Assembly: GCA_024867545.1 (NCBI GenBank)
Contig: JANFNE010000037.1
Location: 496,001-560,000, forward strand
Length of the DNA: 64,000 bases
Direction of reading: 5' to 3'
Origin: Phytopythium helicoides
Taxonomy: Eukaryota; Oomycota; Peronosporomycetes; Pythiales; Pythiaceae
Part shown: piece after piece, positions 33,755-46,232 of the stretch
Numbering within the stretch: position 1 is the first letter of the stretch
Layout: each line of letters opens with the position of its first letter
Made by a program: the position numbers and the translations under genes
Notes under the pieces: model-generated
The model's database searches: none
What the model saw: only the letters and a program-made list of their open reading frames with translations
What the model was told of the DNA's origin: nothing

Positions 33755-33764
33755 TCCCGCCAAA
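33754..33764 (-). promoter_or_regulatory. E2F-like site upstream of PCNA
   Basis: On the minus strand this reads TTTGGCGGGAA, an exact match to the E2F/DP consensus TTTSGCGGGAA. It lies about 190 bases before the PCNA ATG. E2F control of PCNA at G1/S is known in animals and plants; its use here is inferred. Confidence 0.55.
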
Positions 33765-33826
33765 TCGCGTCGTCCCTCCCCTTCAATACAACTTCCAAGT
33801 CACTTCCCCACGTCGCCCCTCCCCCA

Positions 33827-33840
33827 TTTTGGCGCGCAAA
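33827..33840 (+). promoter_or_regulatory. Second E2F-like site upstream of PCNA
   Basis: TTTTGGCGCGCAAA, containing TTTGGCGC, a match to TTTSSCGC, about 112 bases before the PCNA ATG. Two E2F-type sites in one short promoter are unlikely by chance. Confidence 0.5.
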
Positions 33841-33855
33841 TTCCTACGGGTCTGA

Positions 33856-34803
<948 letters not shown>

Positions 34804-35115
34804 GCATCGACCCACTGCAGTAGTTCCATCCGGGGCAGCTTTTCATTTCAGAGACGCATGAAAGAAAGACCGTTTGTGGCGTTGGCCGTCGCCGCGCGCG
34901 GCGGCAAGATCGAGAAACAAAAATTATAGCGTTAGAAGACTCTTTTCCAGGCAATTTGTTGTCCGTGTTGAGGTTGTTTGTGCCTGCAGCGAGTTTTCTC
35001 AAAATGGGATTCTTCAAAATGGCGGATACCTCGGCATGACATGCGCATGCACAAGGTGCCGAGTGGGGTTTCTGTCTGGATGCTAACATGGCGAACTGGT
35101 GGTGTAAGTATCGAC
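34804..35115. other. Convergent intergenic region PCNA / transporter
   Basis: About 310 bases holding the 3' ends of two convergent genes. No open frame or RNA is recognised. Confidence 0.5.
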
Positions 35116-36918
35116 TCATGCGGCCCACTGCTTGAGGTTTGAGTACGTCACGTAAAAGAACGTGAGCACACCGATGAGCACGACACACGAGTCGACGATC
35201 TTCTCAAAGATCGGCGCGTCCGGCTTGAGCTTCATGTAGAACAGCGGAGGGTATACGAAGCTCAAAGGCACTGTCACGTCCAAATCAGCTACGTCAGAGA
35301 AAACTCCATCACCTCGCCATGAACAGCATCAACAAGACGTACCGCAGCAAAAAGCGCCGACAATCGAGACGAAAAGGTCGAGACGAGCCTGGCCAAAGTA
35401 GGCGACCGACACGGTGACCACCACCACACCCGCGCGGAAAACAGTTCTTTGCGATCTTCTGGCCGGATGCGCGGTGAGGAAAGCCCAGCATCTCCTCCAT
35501 AATCTTCACGGCTGGAAACAGGAACAGCGGGTACGAAAGCAGCTGTGCGACTGAGTAGCCGAACTGCACCGAGATGGACCATCCGTTGCGCGGCAGGCTC
35601 GACGTGACCATCGGAGCAATATTGTTGCCGATCGCCACGTAGTTGGTAGCCGCAAAGAACGAGTAGAAGAAGAGCAGCCCGACGACGGTGGCACCAAGGA
35701 GCTTGGGGAACTTGGCCTGGCGCGCCTTGTTGAGCGCGGTTTGCGTCGGAATGACAAGGCCAATGCCCTCAAACGTAAACACAGCCGTGCCAACGAACAC
35801 GGGGTAGTCTCGCTCGTTGAAGTAGGTCACTTCTTGCGGCCCGTCCGACGCGAGCAGCGAGAAGCTGTTGCCAAGGATGTAGGCAAGGCCGTACAGGATG
35901 AACACGTCGGCGATGAGGTTGCTGATGGTGAAGTAGCTGATGTAGCGGATCCACGACAGTGGGATGTACACGAGGATCTGCAGGAGGATGAGTGTGGACA
36001 CGGCGACTGGTGAGCCGCAGAACTCGAGCACCTGCGCCATGTTCTGCGCAACAAAGATAACATATGTGCAGCAGAAGCCCGCCTGCATGAGGATGATGGA
36101 CACCTGCACGGAGCGTCGGCCCCAGGAGCCGAACGCCTCAAAGCCAATGTGGCCGTACGTGCCGCCCACGAGCGCGCGGCACTGCAGCAGGCGCAGCATG
36201 GCGTAGAGCGTGAGCGCGGCCACGAGCGTGAGGCACAGCGGCGAGAAGAGCAGCCCGCCGCTGCGGAAGCCGTCGGGCAGGAACAGTATGCCGGTGCCCA
36301 CGAACGACTTGAGCAGCGTCAGCAGCGCGTGCCAGAGCGTGGTGGTCTTTTCTCGCGGCGCCGCGACGGCCTTAGTCTTGGTGGGCGTCGTCCGGACGCC
36401 GGGGCTTGCTCCGGACGGGAACTTGCCGCGCACGAGCGCCGTGCGCTCCGTTGGCGTGGGCGTGCTGTCCTCCAGCATAGCACCGGCATGTCAGCTCCCG
36501 CCTCGCTCGTGCAGCAGTGTCACGCGAAAGCAACGTACCCGCGCGAGGGCGTGCGGCGGTAGCGCGGCAGCAGCGCGGCGGCCGTGGGCGTCTGCAGCAG
36601 GCTCTGCACGCGGTCCTGCACCGACAGCTCGTCGAATGCGTCGTTGTCCTGCGAGAGGATGCTGCTGATCACGGGGTCGTACACGCTGTTGATCTTGTCG
36701 ATGATCTGGTCGCGCAGCGCCTGCGACACGGGCTGCGCGCGCGACTGCACGTGGTGCCGCCGGAAACCTCCGGGCACGGCGATGTCGGCCGCGCGCGGCG
36801 TCGACGCGTCCGGGAAGCCGCCGGCCGCCGCCGGCTCCGAGTCGGCGCGAGCGCGCGCGCTGTCGTCGGCGGGCGACGAGCGCAGCGCTTTCTGCAGGTC
36901 GTAGACGGTGTCGGCCAT
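35116..36918 (-). CDS. Amino-acid transporter of the AAAP/AVT (SLC36-like) family (3 exons, one frameshift)
   Basis: Exons 36918-36539, 36464-35343 and 35270-35116; introns 74 nt (GTACGT...GACAG) and 72 nt (GTACGT...TGACAG), both keeping phase; about 551 residues. The N-terminal ~160 residues are Ala/Arg/Pro-rich and cytosolic. The transporter core begins with LLKSFVGTGILFLPDGF, the family signature in the first span, and continues with about ten further spans, including YTIS-type FTISNLIADVFILYGLAYIL and VFTFEGIGLVIPTQTAL. One extra T in a T run near 35448 shifts the frame before the penultimate spans; the correct frame gives VVVVTVSVAYFGQARLDLFV and ends SNLKQWAA. Proton-coupled or vacuolar amino-acid transport is the family role. 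An ATG at 36478 could be an alternative start for a shorter form. Confidence 0.8.
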
Positions 36919-37270
36919 GAGGCGGCGGGCGCTTGAGGGCTGCGAGGAGAAAGCCGAAGTGATGGCACCGGTTGCCGTTGCTTGCTGAATCAGCCGACAC
37001 TTGGCGGTTGTATGCCGCAGGTGACGGGGCGCGCGTGTTCGACCACACGTGAAACCGCCAGCGGAAAGCCGTGGGAGTTGGTTGAATGCTGTCTTTTGTA
37101 CTGTTTTTTATGAGTGAAGTAGGAGAATACACCTCTATCAAATTGTACAAAGGCGGAGGCGCGCAAGGGGCGGAAGAGAGCAATTCTGGCGGGTGGACCA
37201 CATATGTTTGTGTGCGCCACTCCAGGAGCTCCCCTGCGAGCCCCGTGCCCACCAAGCGACCTAGAGCACC
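36919..37270. promoter_or_regulatory. Bidirectional promoter region (transporter / PRP17)
   Basis: 352 bases between divergent ATGs at 36918 and 37271. It should drive both genes. No single element stands out. Confidence 0.4.
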
Positions 37271-39032
37271 ATGGACGCGCTCGCGGCCTACGCGTCGAGC
37301 GACGAGGAGGAGGCGACGGCCTTCGCGGCGCTGCCGGCCGTCAACTCGGCGCCTGCGGTGGCCTCAGCGGCTGCTGGCGAGTCGAACGCGGCGCTGGCGC
37401 TCGCCGCGGCCTCGCAGAAGCAGCTGGCGCTCAACCTGCCGGTGGACGCGACGCTCGCGCCGGTGCTCGGGCCGGCCGCGGGGCTGGGCGGCGCGCTGGC
37501 CGTGATCGAGGCTGGGAGCGGTAAACAGGTGGTCACGGGCGTCGTGGAGCGCGCGGATCTGGACGACCTGAGCTTCGAGACGCAGTATCACACGTACAAC
37601 CGCGCCGGACAGGCCAAGCCGCAGGAGAGGGCCAAGGGGGCCCCACCGCCAGCCCCGGCGCTCCCGTCCGGCATGGTCGACGCCATCGTCAAGCCCGGTA
37701 CGGATAACGTGTTCACGGGCAGGAAGCGCGGCAGCAAGAAGCGCTCCAAGCCAGCAGAGCCGCTCGGAGACGCGGACGTGGACGGCATTTGGGCCCCGTA
37801 CGTCGACAAGAACCGCGTCGCGACTGACGCAGAGGCAGGCACGCTCAGCGAGGAGCAAGCCAAGCTGCTTGCCGAGCACCAGGAGGCCAAGCGCCGCCGC
37901 GCAGAGGCCAAGGAGCAGTTCGACGAAGACATGGACTTCGACCGCATGGTCGAGAAGAAGACGGGTCACCTGCTACCGGCGCGCCTCAAGGCCGGACAGA
38001 CCGCCATCGAGGCGACATCCGAGTTCCTTGGCGCGCAGGAGTACGACTATCAGGGCCGCTCGTGGGTCGAGCCGCCGCGCGCGCTGCGGAACGTCGACCC
38101 GGCCGACCACCAGGTCTTCCTGCCCAAGAAGTGCATCCACACGTGGGCGGGTCACACCAAGGGTGTGCAGGCCATCGAGCTGTTCCCTCAGGTCGGCCAT
38201 CTGCTGCTTTCAGGAAGTATGGACCACTCGCTGCGCATTTGGGACGTTATGAACGACCGCGAGTGCATGCGCGTATACAACGGCCACTCTGGCGCAGTGC
38301 GCGGACTCAACTTTTCGAACGACGGCAAGCAATTCCTGAGCTGCGGCTTTGACCGGTTCATTCGGCTGTGGGACACGGAAACTGGCCAGAGCGTCGGCAG
38401 CTTCACAAATCGCCGAGTGCCATACTGCATCAAGTTCTACCCCGAGGACAACAACCTGTTCGTGATCGGCGACTCGAATAACATGATTGTGCAATTCGAC
38501 GCGCGGTCGGGCGAGATCGTGCAGGAGTACAACCACCACCTGCAGGCCGTCAACTCGGTCACGTTCGTGGATGACAACCGGCGGTTTGTGTCGACGTCGG
38601 ATGACAAGAAGATCCTCGTGTGGGAGTGGGGCATCCCGGTTCCCATCAAGTACATCTCGGAGCCCGTCCATGCACTCGATGCCTGCCGTAACGCTGCACC
38701 CGTCGGGCGGCTTCTTTGCAGGCCAGTCGCTCAACAACCAGATCGACGTGTACGCTGCGCGAGACAAGGTCAAACGCGTGCGGAACAAGGTGTTCAAGGG
38801 CCACACGGTCGCGGGCTACGCGTGTCAGCTCGGCTTCTCGCCGAATGGGCAGTACCTCGTGTCGGGCGACGGCGAGGGCAAGCTCGCATTCTGGGACTGG
38901 AAGTCTACCAAAATGTTCAAGAAGCTGCGCGCACACGACCGCGGGCCGGCCATGGGCGTTGCGTGGCACCCGCACGAGCCGAGCTGGGTCGTCAGCTGCG
39001 GCTGGGACGGACTTATCAAGCTCTGGGACTAG
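37271..39032 (+). CDS. PRP17: Pre-mRNA splicing factor PRP17/CDC40, WD40 protein (one frameshift)
   Basis: About 586 residues (family ~580), no intron. N-terminal half: an Ala-rich start, YHTYNRAG, then the PRP17-specific GIWAPYVDKN and a Lys/Glu-rich helix. C-terminal half: seven WD40 blades, for example KCIHTWAGHTKGVQAIELFP, LLSGSMDHSLRIWDV and FDRFIRLWDTETGQ, ending WDGLIKLWD. PRP17 joins the spliceosome for the second catalytic step. One extra base (G at about 38666) breaks the frame just before SMHSMPAVTLHPSGGF, a motif conserved in the family; the rest is intact. As PRP17 is a conserved core factor, a sequence error is the likely cause. Confidence 0.92.
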
Positions 39033-39544
39033 GTAGGAGCAGTCGTAGACGCCATGAAGACATGTTGCCGTAGGTTTTTCAATATTCCACCACCACCACC
39101 ACCATTGTCACCAGTCATTGCTCGTTTCATGCCGTTGAGGTCGCTCGAGTTCAGCATTGCGGTCCGGACCGAGCAGTCGTCGTCGTCCCTCGATCCAGCG
39201 AAAAATCCTGGCGCCGCGTGACCATCCGAGTGGATATCCGAGGCTTACCGGATCGAGAAGGTGCGTGGCGTAGCGTCATCTTGCATGACGGGGATCTGGG
39301 CGTTTCGCACGGTAAGATGCCATGCGAGACGCCATTGGCATGGCGTGGCTGTCATCGAGGATTGCAAGGCAAGGCTGCATCCAATATGGCGATGCCACTC
39401 TGCGCCAAATGGCGAGCCGCATTGGGGCTGCATCAGATCTCACACACGGCACGTGGACAGGCTAGGCTAGACGATTGTTCGTTCATGCATGGTTAAATAT
39501 TGAGTGGTGGGTTGCTCTACGATGGTGGGGGGACGCGACGCCGT
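39033..39544. other. Convergent intergenic region PRP17 / Myb 1
   Basis: About 510 bases with a short (CCA)n run at 39087-39104. No gene is supported. Confidence 0.5.
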
Positions 39545-40362
39545 CTAGACGATGAAGCCGTGGAAGGCCGACTCGAGCTGCACGGGGTGCAGCATGGTGG
39601 CGGCGTCGAGCAGCTGGTCGATCTCCTCCTCGCTCATGGGCAGCGGCTCGACGTCTGCGAGCAGCGCGCTCCACTCGTGTCCCGGCAGGCGTGAAGCATC
39701 CCGAAAAGTCGAGCGGGTCCTCGCAGAGCGCGGGCGGCGCGTCTGGCGATGCCACCGGGCAGCTGCACGTGCATCATGGGCACATTGAACGCGTCCGCGA
39801 CTCCCCTTGGGGACACGTCGCTCTGCTGGGGCCGCTGCTCCTGCTTGATGTGCATGGCGTGCGTCTGCTGCTGCTGCTGTCGGCGGCGGTTGGCGGCGCT
39901 GCTGGCGGCCGCCGCGGCCGAGGCCGAGGACGGCGCGCGCAGCCCTCGCTTGCGGCGCGCGATCTTCTCCCTGTACTTTTGCGCGTGCGTCATGGTCTGT
40001 CGCGTCGTGCGCGTGCCGACGTGGGCCGCGATCTCCTTCCAGGGGCCTGACGGGAACATCTCGAGCCCCTCGAGGAAGCGGTCGTGCTCCTCTGGCGTCC
40101 ACGCGCGGCCGCTCGAGCCGCCGGGAGACGAAGGAGACGACGGAGACGCCGGCGCGCGCGCCGCCGCGGCCAGCGGCTCAGCCGGCAGCCGAATGAGCTT
40201 CTCGGTGGCGCCGCTGGGCCGGAAGAGCTGGCTCTTGACGTCCGCCGTGATGGCCATGGGGCGTGGCTGGAGCTGCGAGGCTGGAGCGAGGGATGGAGTT
40301 GCTGGCGCCGACGCGGCAGAAGGGAAAGTGAGCCGCGTCATGCGGCGGTCGGAGCTCCTCAT
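39545..40362 (-). CDS. SHAQKYF-type single-repeat Myb factor 1 (two frameshifts)
   Basis: The ATG at 40362 (MRSSDRRMTRLTFPS) is used because the frame beyond it has only a GTG. One Myb repeat near residues 85-145: AWTPEEHDRFLEGLEMFPSG, PWKEIAAHVGTRTTRQ and the signature THAQKYREKIARR. It is preceded by the array's N-terminal motif (MAITADVKSQLF ... KLIRLPAEP). After the Myb repeat come Gln and Ala runs. Two extra bases, near 39756 (C run) and 39704 (T run), put the tail through three frames; read correctly it gives PPALCEDPLDF, LPGHEWSALLADVEPLPM and the acidic helix SEEEIDQLLDAATMLHP. Probable nuclear DNA-binding regulator, about 270 residues. First of seven related genes. Confidence 0.78.
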
Positions 40363-40619
40363 CTCCTCCTGGTGGGCCACGCGCGGTACGGTACGGTGTA
40401 CGGTACTCCGTAGGCGCGTACCGTAGGTTCCAGGCGGCGCAGCTGAGGATAAAGTCGAAAATCCAACGTGGGCGCCGATGGCTCACTAATTCGTATAGAG
40501 AGGGTCGCGGAAGCGTGGAATGGCGGGAGTGGGGGACTCATATGTCACTTCCGAGCCGCTTGAAGTCGACCGAGCCCGAGCATGAGGCGCGCGACGACAC
40601 CTGGCAGGAGGCTACGATA

Positions 40620-41067
40620 TCACAGCGACCAACGATATATCAACGCTTTGAATTCAAAGCGTTCGCCTCGGAAAAAGGCCGGAAAGGAGTCAGCTGCGCC
40701 CCCAGTGGCGCATCTTGCAAATTTTGCATACAACACGCTGTTTCCACCAAAAACCGACGACGCGCCGCCGCCAAGGAAGACGAGAAAACCGCCCGCCACA
40801 TTCGGCCCCAGCTGGATCGGCGCAACGAAGCCCGAGGCGATTGACTTGCTCTTCCAACGGATACTTTGCCGCCGGCTGGCCAGTGGCACCATGCGGCCGG
40901 CCGGATTCAGTGATATCAGGGCTGGCGGCGGCGATTTCGAACGCGGACGTGGCCTCGCCACGCGTGACAACCGACAAGAGAGCGTTCGCAGACGCGTCAC
41001 TCGTCGGCGTCGTAGTGGTTGCCGCGGTCGCAAGTTGAAGGCGCCTTAGAGCGTTCAGCGCCGCCAT
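40620..41067 (-). CDS. Possible small mitochondrial membrane protein (one frameshift)
   Basis: ATG at 41067. The start MAALNALRRLQLATAATTTT has the Arg-, Ala- and Thr-rich look of a mitochondrial targeting peptide. The frame then runs to YPLEEQVNRLG; if one G is extra in the run near 40832, it continues into a Gly-rich hydrophobic stretch (FVAPIQLGPNVAGGFLVFLG) and stops at 40620, about 148 residues. The extra-base type of error is the same as in confirmed genes nearby. I recognise no family. The plus-strand frame over the same DNA is a weaker alternative. Confidence 0.4.
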
Positions 41068-42063
41068 GCCACTGTTTTTCACCTATAGCTACATTGGAGA
41101 TGGAGCGCCTCCGGCCTCCTCTTCTTCTGCCACGTACGCGAGCGTCGAAATCGACGAAAACCGAGCGATTGAGTTGACGCGAGTGGAACGCGCTGCGTCC
41201 AATGGAGCCGCTGCGTGCGAAGCCTGCTCGCTACCAACGCGTTTCGGCGCTAAAGAATCGCTTAACGATGGTCCATTTCGGTCCAGGCGGGCGGGCAGGC
41301 AGACAGCGCCAGCAAGCAAGCAGATCCATTCGGTTGAAAGTGGCATCGCAAAAATATGTCATCCTCGCGTCGGCGGTCGCGTTGATGATATTTTTGCTGT
41401 CAGGCTCTGGTGCCCACTCATTGCCGTTCCGCATGGCGTGCACAGAGCAGAGCAGCAGTCACAACAATTCTGGTCGGGCCTGGTCTGGCCGGTTCTGGTC
41501 ATGTAGAGGTCATCGAGTGCATGCTGACGCCAGCGTTCCGATGCGCGTGCGTCCGACTGGACGGCTGCTCTCATGACTAACGGCCACTCGCTGACGATCT
41601 CGCCTGCTTGATTTGCTTGCAACACGCTGGACGTGTCAGCCGTGTCCGCACTCCGAGGCACCGCAGCCACACAAGCGGCGAAAAGTGTCGGCTGTCGGGC
41701 GGTTGTCGGGACGCTCGCTCACTCATGTGTGCTCTCTTTCTCGGGTTGCAATCGATTCGTCCTGTTTGGCTTCTATCTCGAACGCGCACTCTATGCTATT
41801 GCATCGACCGCACTGCATGGCGTCGGCGCCTCTACTACTGTACTCGCGACTGCTGTCGCTCAAAACTAGCGCTGGCCGGCGAGATGTCGCCTCGTTGAGC
41901 CGCTCGCCGCCTTCCAAATCAGCGCGGACGCCAGGCGCTGCGCTGGCCACTCGCGGCCTGCTGTGGTTCGTCGGAGCTTTCCCACCACGTCACAGTGAGA
42001 TCCGACCGTCTTCGTTCGTTGCCGTCGCCCCTTTGACGACTGCACTCGACTCTGCTGCGCCAA
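41068..42063. other. Spacer between Myb 1 and Myb 2 genes
   Basis: About 1 kb. Overlapping frames exist in several phases but none has a recognisable domain or consistent coding texture. It should hold the promoter of the small protein ending at 40620 and the Myb 2 3' end. Confidence 0.5.
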
Positions 42064-42786
42064 TCATGGCGTCATGAGCTGGGCCAGCGCGTCGTCTGTC
42101 AGTAGCAGCAGCGGCGACTCGCTGCCGACGAGCAGCTCCTTCTCGAACTCAGCCACATCCAGCAGATTGTCGCTGCCGGAGGAGATGCTGCTCGCGGTCG
42201 GTGTGGTCACAGCCACGTTCGCCGTTGTGGAGACCGTTGCATCCTGGTCGATGCCCAATGAGAGGCAGAACGACTCGAACGTCGGCGGAACCATCTCGGG
42301 GTGGCCCGCGTTCTGCGCGCCGTACACGAGGCGCAGCCGCTGGTTCTGACGCTCCTTCTGTCGCTGGCGGCGGCCGATCTTCTGCCTGTACTTTTGCGCG
42401 TGGCTCATCGTCTGGCGCGCCGTGCGCGTGCCAACGCACCCGGCGATGGCCTTCCACGGTCCTGACGGGAACAAGTCGAGGCCAAGCAGGAAGCGCGCGT
42501 GCTCCTCCTCCGTCCACGGACTGCCGCTGGTCGACTGCGTCTGCTGTTGCTGTTGCGCGCGATGCGAGACAGTCGGCAGTGGGCAAACGGGAAGCACTAC
42601 TGCCGGAGCTGCTGCTACTGCTGCGATTGGCGACGTCGCTGCCTGATGCGGTCGCGAGCCCGAGATGGACATGGCCGTGATGCTCTCGATCATGGCGGGA
42701 CTCGACGCCTTGCGCGACGGCAGGTAGATGACTCGGTTGCTGTCTGCGTCGAAGAACTGGCGCTGCACTGCTGGCGTAATGGTCAT
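42064..42786 (-). CDS. SHAQKYF-type single-repeat Myb factor 2
   Basis: 240 residues, one exon. The ATG at 42786 is the first in frame; upstream the frame has only GTG and Ser codons from a CTG microsatellite. Starts directly with the array motif [20 protein letters not shown] and YLPSRKA. Myb repeat: [49 protein letters not shown]. Between them a Gln run (AQQQQQTQ). Tail: a hydrophobic/acidic segment ([15 protein letters not shown]) and [15 protein letters not shown]. Probable nuclear regulator. Intact frame. Confidence 0.85.
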   Translation of the reverse strand: MTITPAVQRQFFDADSNRVIYLPSRKASSPAMIESITAMSISGSRPHQAATSPIAAVAAAPAVVLPVCPLPTVSHRAQQQQQTQSTSGSPWTEEEHARFLLGLDLFPSGPWKAIAGCVGTRTARQTMSHAQKYRQKIGRRQRQKERQNQRLRLVYGAQNAGHPEMVPPTFESFCLSLGIDQDATVSTTANVAVTTPTASSISSGSDNLLDVAEFEKELLVGSESPLLLLTDDALAQLMTP

Positions 42787-42807
42787 GGCTGATGCTGTCG
42801 CTACTCT

Positions 42808-42808
<1 letters not shown>

Positions 42809-42844
<36 letters not shown>

Positions 42845-42845
42845 T
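42809..42845. repeat. CTG/CAG trinucleotide repeat
   Basis: An imperfect (CTG)n run of about 37 bases, just upstream of the Myb 2 ATG, in its probable 5' leader. On the minus strand it reads as Ser/Asn codons but no ATG precedes it. Confidence 0.8.
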
Positions 42846-44247
42846 TATCGACGCTGGGTGCTGCTGATCTGTCCCTGTCCACACCTGTGCGCTGTGCGTC
42901 TGATTAAACTCTGAGCGACCGCCTGCCCGCGCAATCGGATGCTGCCATGTCGGTCGGGGGACCCCGCGTGCCGAGCGAGCAGGAACTGGAGATGAGGCGA
43001 GGCAGGAACATCCAACGTCGAATGGAGATCGTGTCCCTTGAAGGCCTTGCCTTGTGACGCGCGCATCCCTCGCGACAAGTCTCTGCATGGCGCCGCTGAC
43101 GTGGATTTTCGGCCCAGCACGACCGTTCTCTTGATTCCAGTATGCTCTCCACAGTGGGCCGGCCCATCTCCGTCACGTGTATTCCCGAGTCTCCTGCCAG
43201 GATGGCGCTCTAAGCGGCGCACAAAGATCCATTCGGGACAGTGCGCTGCACCCGACGAGTTTGTCAATCAAGTACACGCCCCCGACGGCTAGTGCTAGCT
43301 AATGGCTGGGCAACGATCTGCGTGAACACCGTCAAAGCACCGTCAGAACGCTGTTCGACTGCTGTTCGACTGCCGCAGCATTTTTGCATGATACAAACCC
43401 CCGCATCTTTGTGCCGGGCCGCTGTAAGACTCTCGAGTGCTTGCCGCGTTCGAAATTCACTTTATGCCACGTAAGGCTCGCGCTTCTGCCACGCCAATGC
43501 GTCCCCCTACACTACCACAACACGCGCTATAGTATATGCTACAGTGGCTCCGCCGTGTCCATGCAGAGCAAAGCTCTCTCCATGTGCCTGATAGTGGCAG
43601 CATGAGCATGCGTGGGCAGCATGCTGCGTGTTCGGCGCGCCTTCCATGACGTGGATTTTGGCGAGCAATACTGCGAGACCGGATAATGATATCTGCGGGC
43701 TTGACGGGGTATCGCCCCTCACAGTATTGCGAGTGGGATGCGCGGCTGAAAAAGCCACCGGCGAAGCCATCGGAGCTCGGGAGTATCCATTCCTCCGGGG
43801 CGGACCATCAAGACGAGTCCAGCGACGCGCGTGCCGCTCCGTTTCCCAGCGCGAGGCTGACGAAACTCGTTCTGTGATCTCATCCTCCCAGGAGCTCGCA
43901 TTCACGAAGCGTCTGCTCTCTATGGTGCGCACAAGGCAGGGCGAACCGCACTGCCAGCCTCGTAGCGCTTGGTGTCGTGGTTCCTCCATGAGCTAGTAGT
44001 AACGTGGCAATTATCCTGCCCCATACATTCAAGTGATCTTGGGCTATGGGTGAAGCACCTTGGAAGCATACTCAAACATGGATTCCATTATACGATAAAC
44101 TAAACGCAAGCGCATGGTTGTCGAAGCGCTTGCTCGTGGGTATCTCCGAGTTCCTACGCGGGGAGATGGCTGTGGTTGCGGGGGAGAGGGCCGTCTCGGT
44201 TGATGGCTTCTCATCGCTCACCATACTACTGCTCTAATAAGCCCTGC
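42846..44247. other. Spacer between Myb 2 and Myb 3 genes
   Basis: About 1.4 kb upstream of Myb 2. It includes an inverted pair around 43668-43735 (GCAATACTG ... CAGTATTGC) and the 12-base word GACGTGGATTTT occurring twice (about 43098 and 43651). No gene is supported. Confidence 0.45.
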
Positions 44248-45051
44248 TCAGTACCCGGGGCCGGAAACGTTTGTCGTCGGGAAGCTCCGAGGTCCTGAAC
44301 GCGCTCCAGTGTTCTCACTGATACCGGTAGAGCACAGGAAATCCCGCAAATCCGGCGCAAGCTCCGGCATTGGAGTTTGGTCGAATGCTAGGGGCGACGG
44401 CAGCGTTGCTCCCAAGCCTGCTAGCTCGCTCTTCCCCTCTTCGATCAAGTGCGGCATCCAATGACTGCTGGTGTTTTGCATCGGCAGTGATGTCGCGATC
44501 GACAAGTCGAGCTCCAAGCTGTGCTGCTTGCGAAGCGGGGTGATCTCGGGAGCGACTGCACGAGGCTCAAAGAGGCATCGGAGCTCGACGGGTCCTGCCA
44601 CTGTGTTCGTGCGTGCTGGCGACGCGGGTCGTTTGGCTTCGCCCGATTTCTTCTGCCTTTGCTTCTTCCGCTCACGGCGTTGAATCTTCATCCTGTACTT
44701 CTGGGCGTGGCTCATTGTCTGCCGTGCGTTCCGGCTGCCGACGACCTCTGCAATCCGCCGCCAGGGTCCTTCAGGGAACTGCTCGAGGCCTAGAACGAAG
44801 CGTGCGTGCTCTTCCTCGGTCCAGGGAAGTCCATGTGTCGACTCGGGAGTCGGTCGAATAGGTGCGATTGCCACGGGAGATGGACCGGGGACGTTGCTGT
44901 AGAACGCGTGCGCGCTGTGGGGGTGCGCGCTACTGACGTAGCCGGCTGCTGGCGGAGGTGCTACCCCCTGCGGAGCCCTGTATGGGACCTGTATGACGCT
45001 GTTCCGGCCGACATCGAACAACTGACTGCGGACCCCTGGCGTGATGGTCAT
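44248..45051 (-). CDS. SHAQKYF-type single-repeat Myb factor 3
   Basis: 267 residues from the ATG at 45051 (first ATG in frame). Opens with MTITPGVRSQLFDVGRNSVI and QVPYRAPQG, almost the same block as Myb 2. Myb repeat: [49 protein letters not shown], followed by a Lys/Arg/Gln basic stretch (RKKQRQKK), a likely nuclear signal. The tail is Pro/Ser-rich with a short acidic/hydrophobic patch (ELAPDLRDFLCSTG). Intact frame. Gln-rich sequence upstream of the ATG is in frame but lacks a start. Confidence 0.85.
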   Translation of the reverse strand: MTITPGVRSQLFDVGRNSVIQVPYRAPQGVAPPPAAGYVSSAHPHSAHAFYSNVPGPSPVAIAPIRPTPESTHGLPWTEEEHARFVLGLEQFPEGPWRRIAEVVGSRNARQTMSHAQKYRMKIQRRERKKQRQKKSGEAKRPASPARTNTVAGPVELRCLFEPRAVAPEITPLRKQHSLELDLSIATSLPMQNTSSHWMPHLIEEGKSELAGLGATLPSPLAFDQTPMPELAPDLRDFLCSTGISENTGARSGPRSFPTTNVSGPGY

Positions 45052-46232
45052 GCGCTGTCGTGGCCGCCGACCTGTTGCTGTTGCTGCTGCTGCGTTCCTG
45101 CCGCTGCTGCTGTGTCCCTGTTGCTGCTCCTGTGGCTCTGCTACTCCTGTGGTCCTGCTGCTCCTGCTTCCTGCGCTGCTCCTGGGTCTGCGATTGCGAG
45201 AATGGCACACTGGACGTGGCGGTTGATCAGAGCCCACTGTGTCTGGTTGAGACCGCCAGAGGGGCACTGCAACGCCCACGAGGAGATGGTGCCACCATTG
45301 GTGGCGCTCGGATCGACTAAGCCCTCGAAAGTCAAAAAGTATCTAGCGCGGCGCTCCATACAAAATCCAAGTGACCTGCGATCGGTGATGTTTCAAAAAC
45401 TCAGATATCGGCTTGTGGAGGTTGTAGAGTGGCTCCCTTTCGAGCAAAATCCCGAGCGCCGTCTGCGGGCAACAGGATCCAGCTATGGTAGCCTTAAGTG
45501 TATGTACAACGTGATGAGGATCGCCGAGAGATCTGCGTGGGACCTAAGCGACACGTTGGGGACCACACTGTGCCAGAGTATGATCGGAGGAGTCCACTTC
45601 GTCACGACACGTGGAGCGCGACAACTGTGAGCATCAGACCCTCACGAGCTATCGTTTGTCCGTCACATCGTGGGTGAGTGTTGGTGTCGTTTATTGCTGC
45701 TGCGGCTGCTTCCTAGCATGTGCATGGGGCCGCGACAAGTCGTGGACGTGAGTCACAATCGCGCAGCGTGCAGGGAAAAAAAACGGGAAGCGCCCGCCAC
45801 GTGGCTGCAAAGTTGACATCTACGCATCGTACGAGCCTTACAGCACTGCAACTTGTCGTGCTAGACCGCTCCATGGCATGTGCTCTCGGCGCCAGTGGTT
45901 CCTGAGCAGGCCGACGCATCATGCGCCAGCAAATGCTCGCAAAGTAATCACGGCGAATGGACTGGACTTGATATTTCGATAGTCGCAGTCATTTACCTGT
46001 CACAATACATTTGGCTTCAAGTGTGTGAAGTGATTCAATCAACTATCAGAGGTTTATTAGGGCAAAATCCAGTCACTACATTCTACGGTACAATCACTAA
46101 CCAAGCGGACATCGTCGCGGCGCGTCCAGCGATGCTCGCACTTCTTCGACTTCCAGCAGCGGCAAACAACTACAAAGCAACGATCAGGATCTGTGACAGC
46201 AAGTGCACGCACGCGAGTGCACGACAGGGGAG
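45052..46232. other. Spacer between Myb 3 and Myb 4 genes
   Basis: About 1.2 kb. GCTGCTCCTG-rich sequence follows the Myb 3 start (leader), then unstructured sequence. No gene is supported. Confidence 0.45.

Noticed and set aside
36149..36562. Plus-strand frame opposite the amino-acid transporter
   Set aside because: Shadow of the transporter's GC-rich codons; the membrane-span pattern is on the minus strand.
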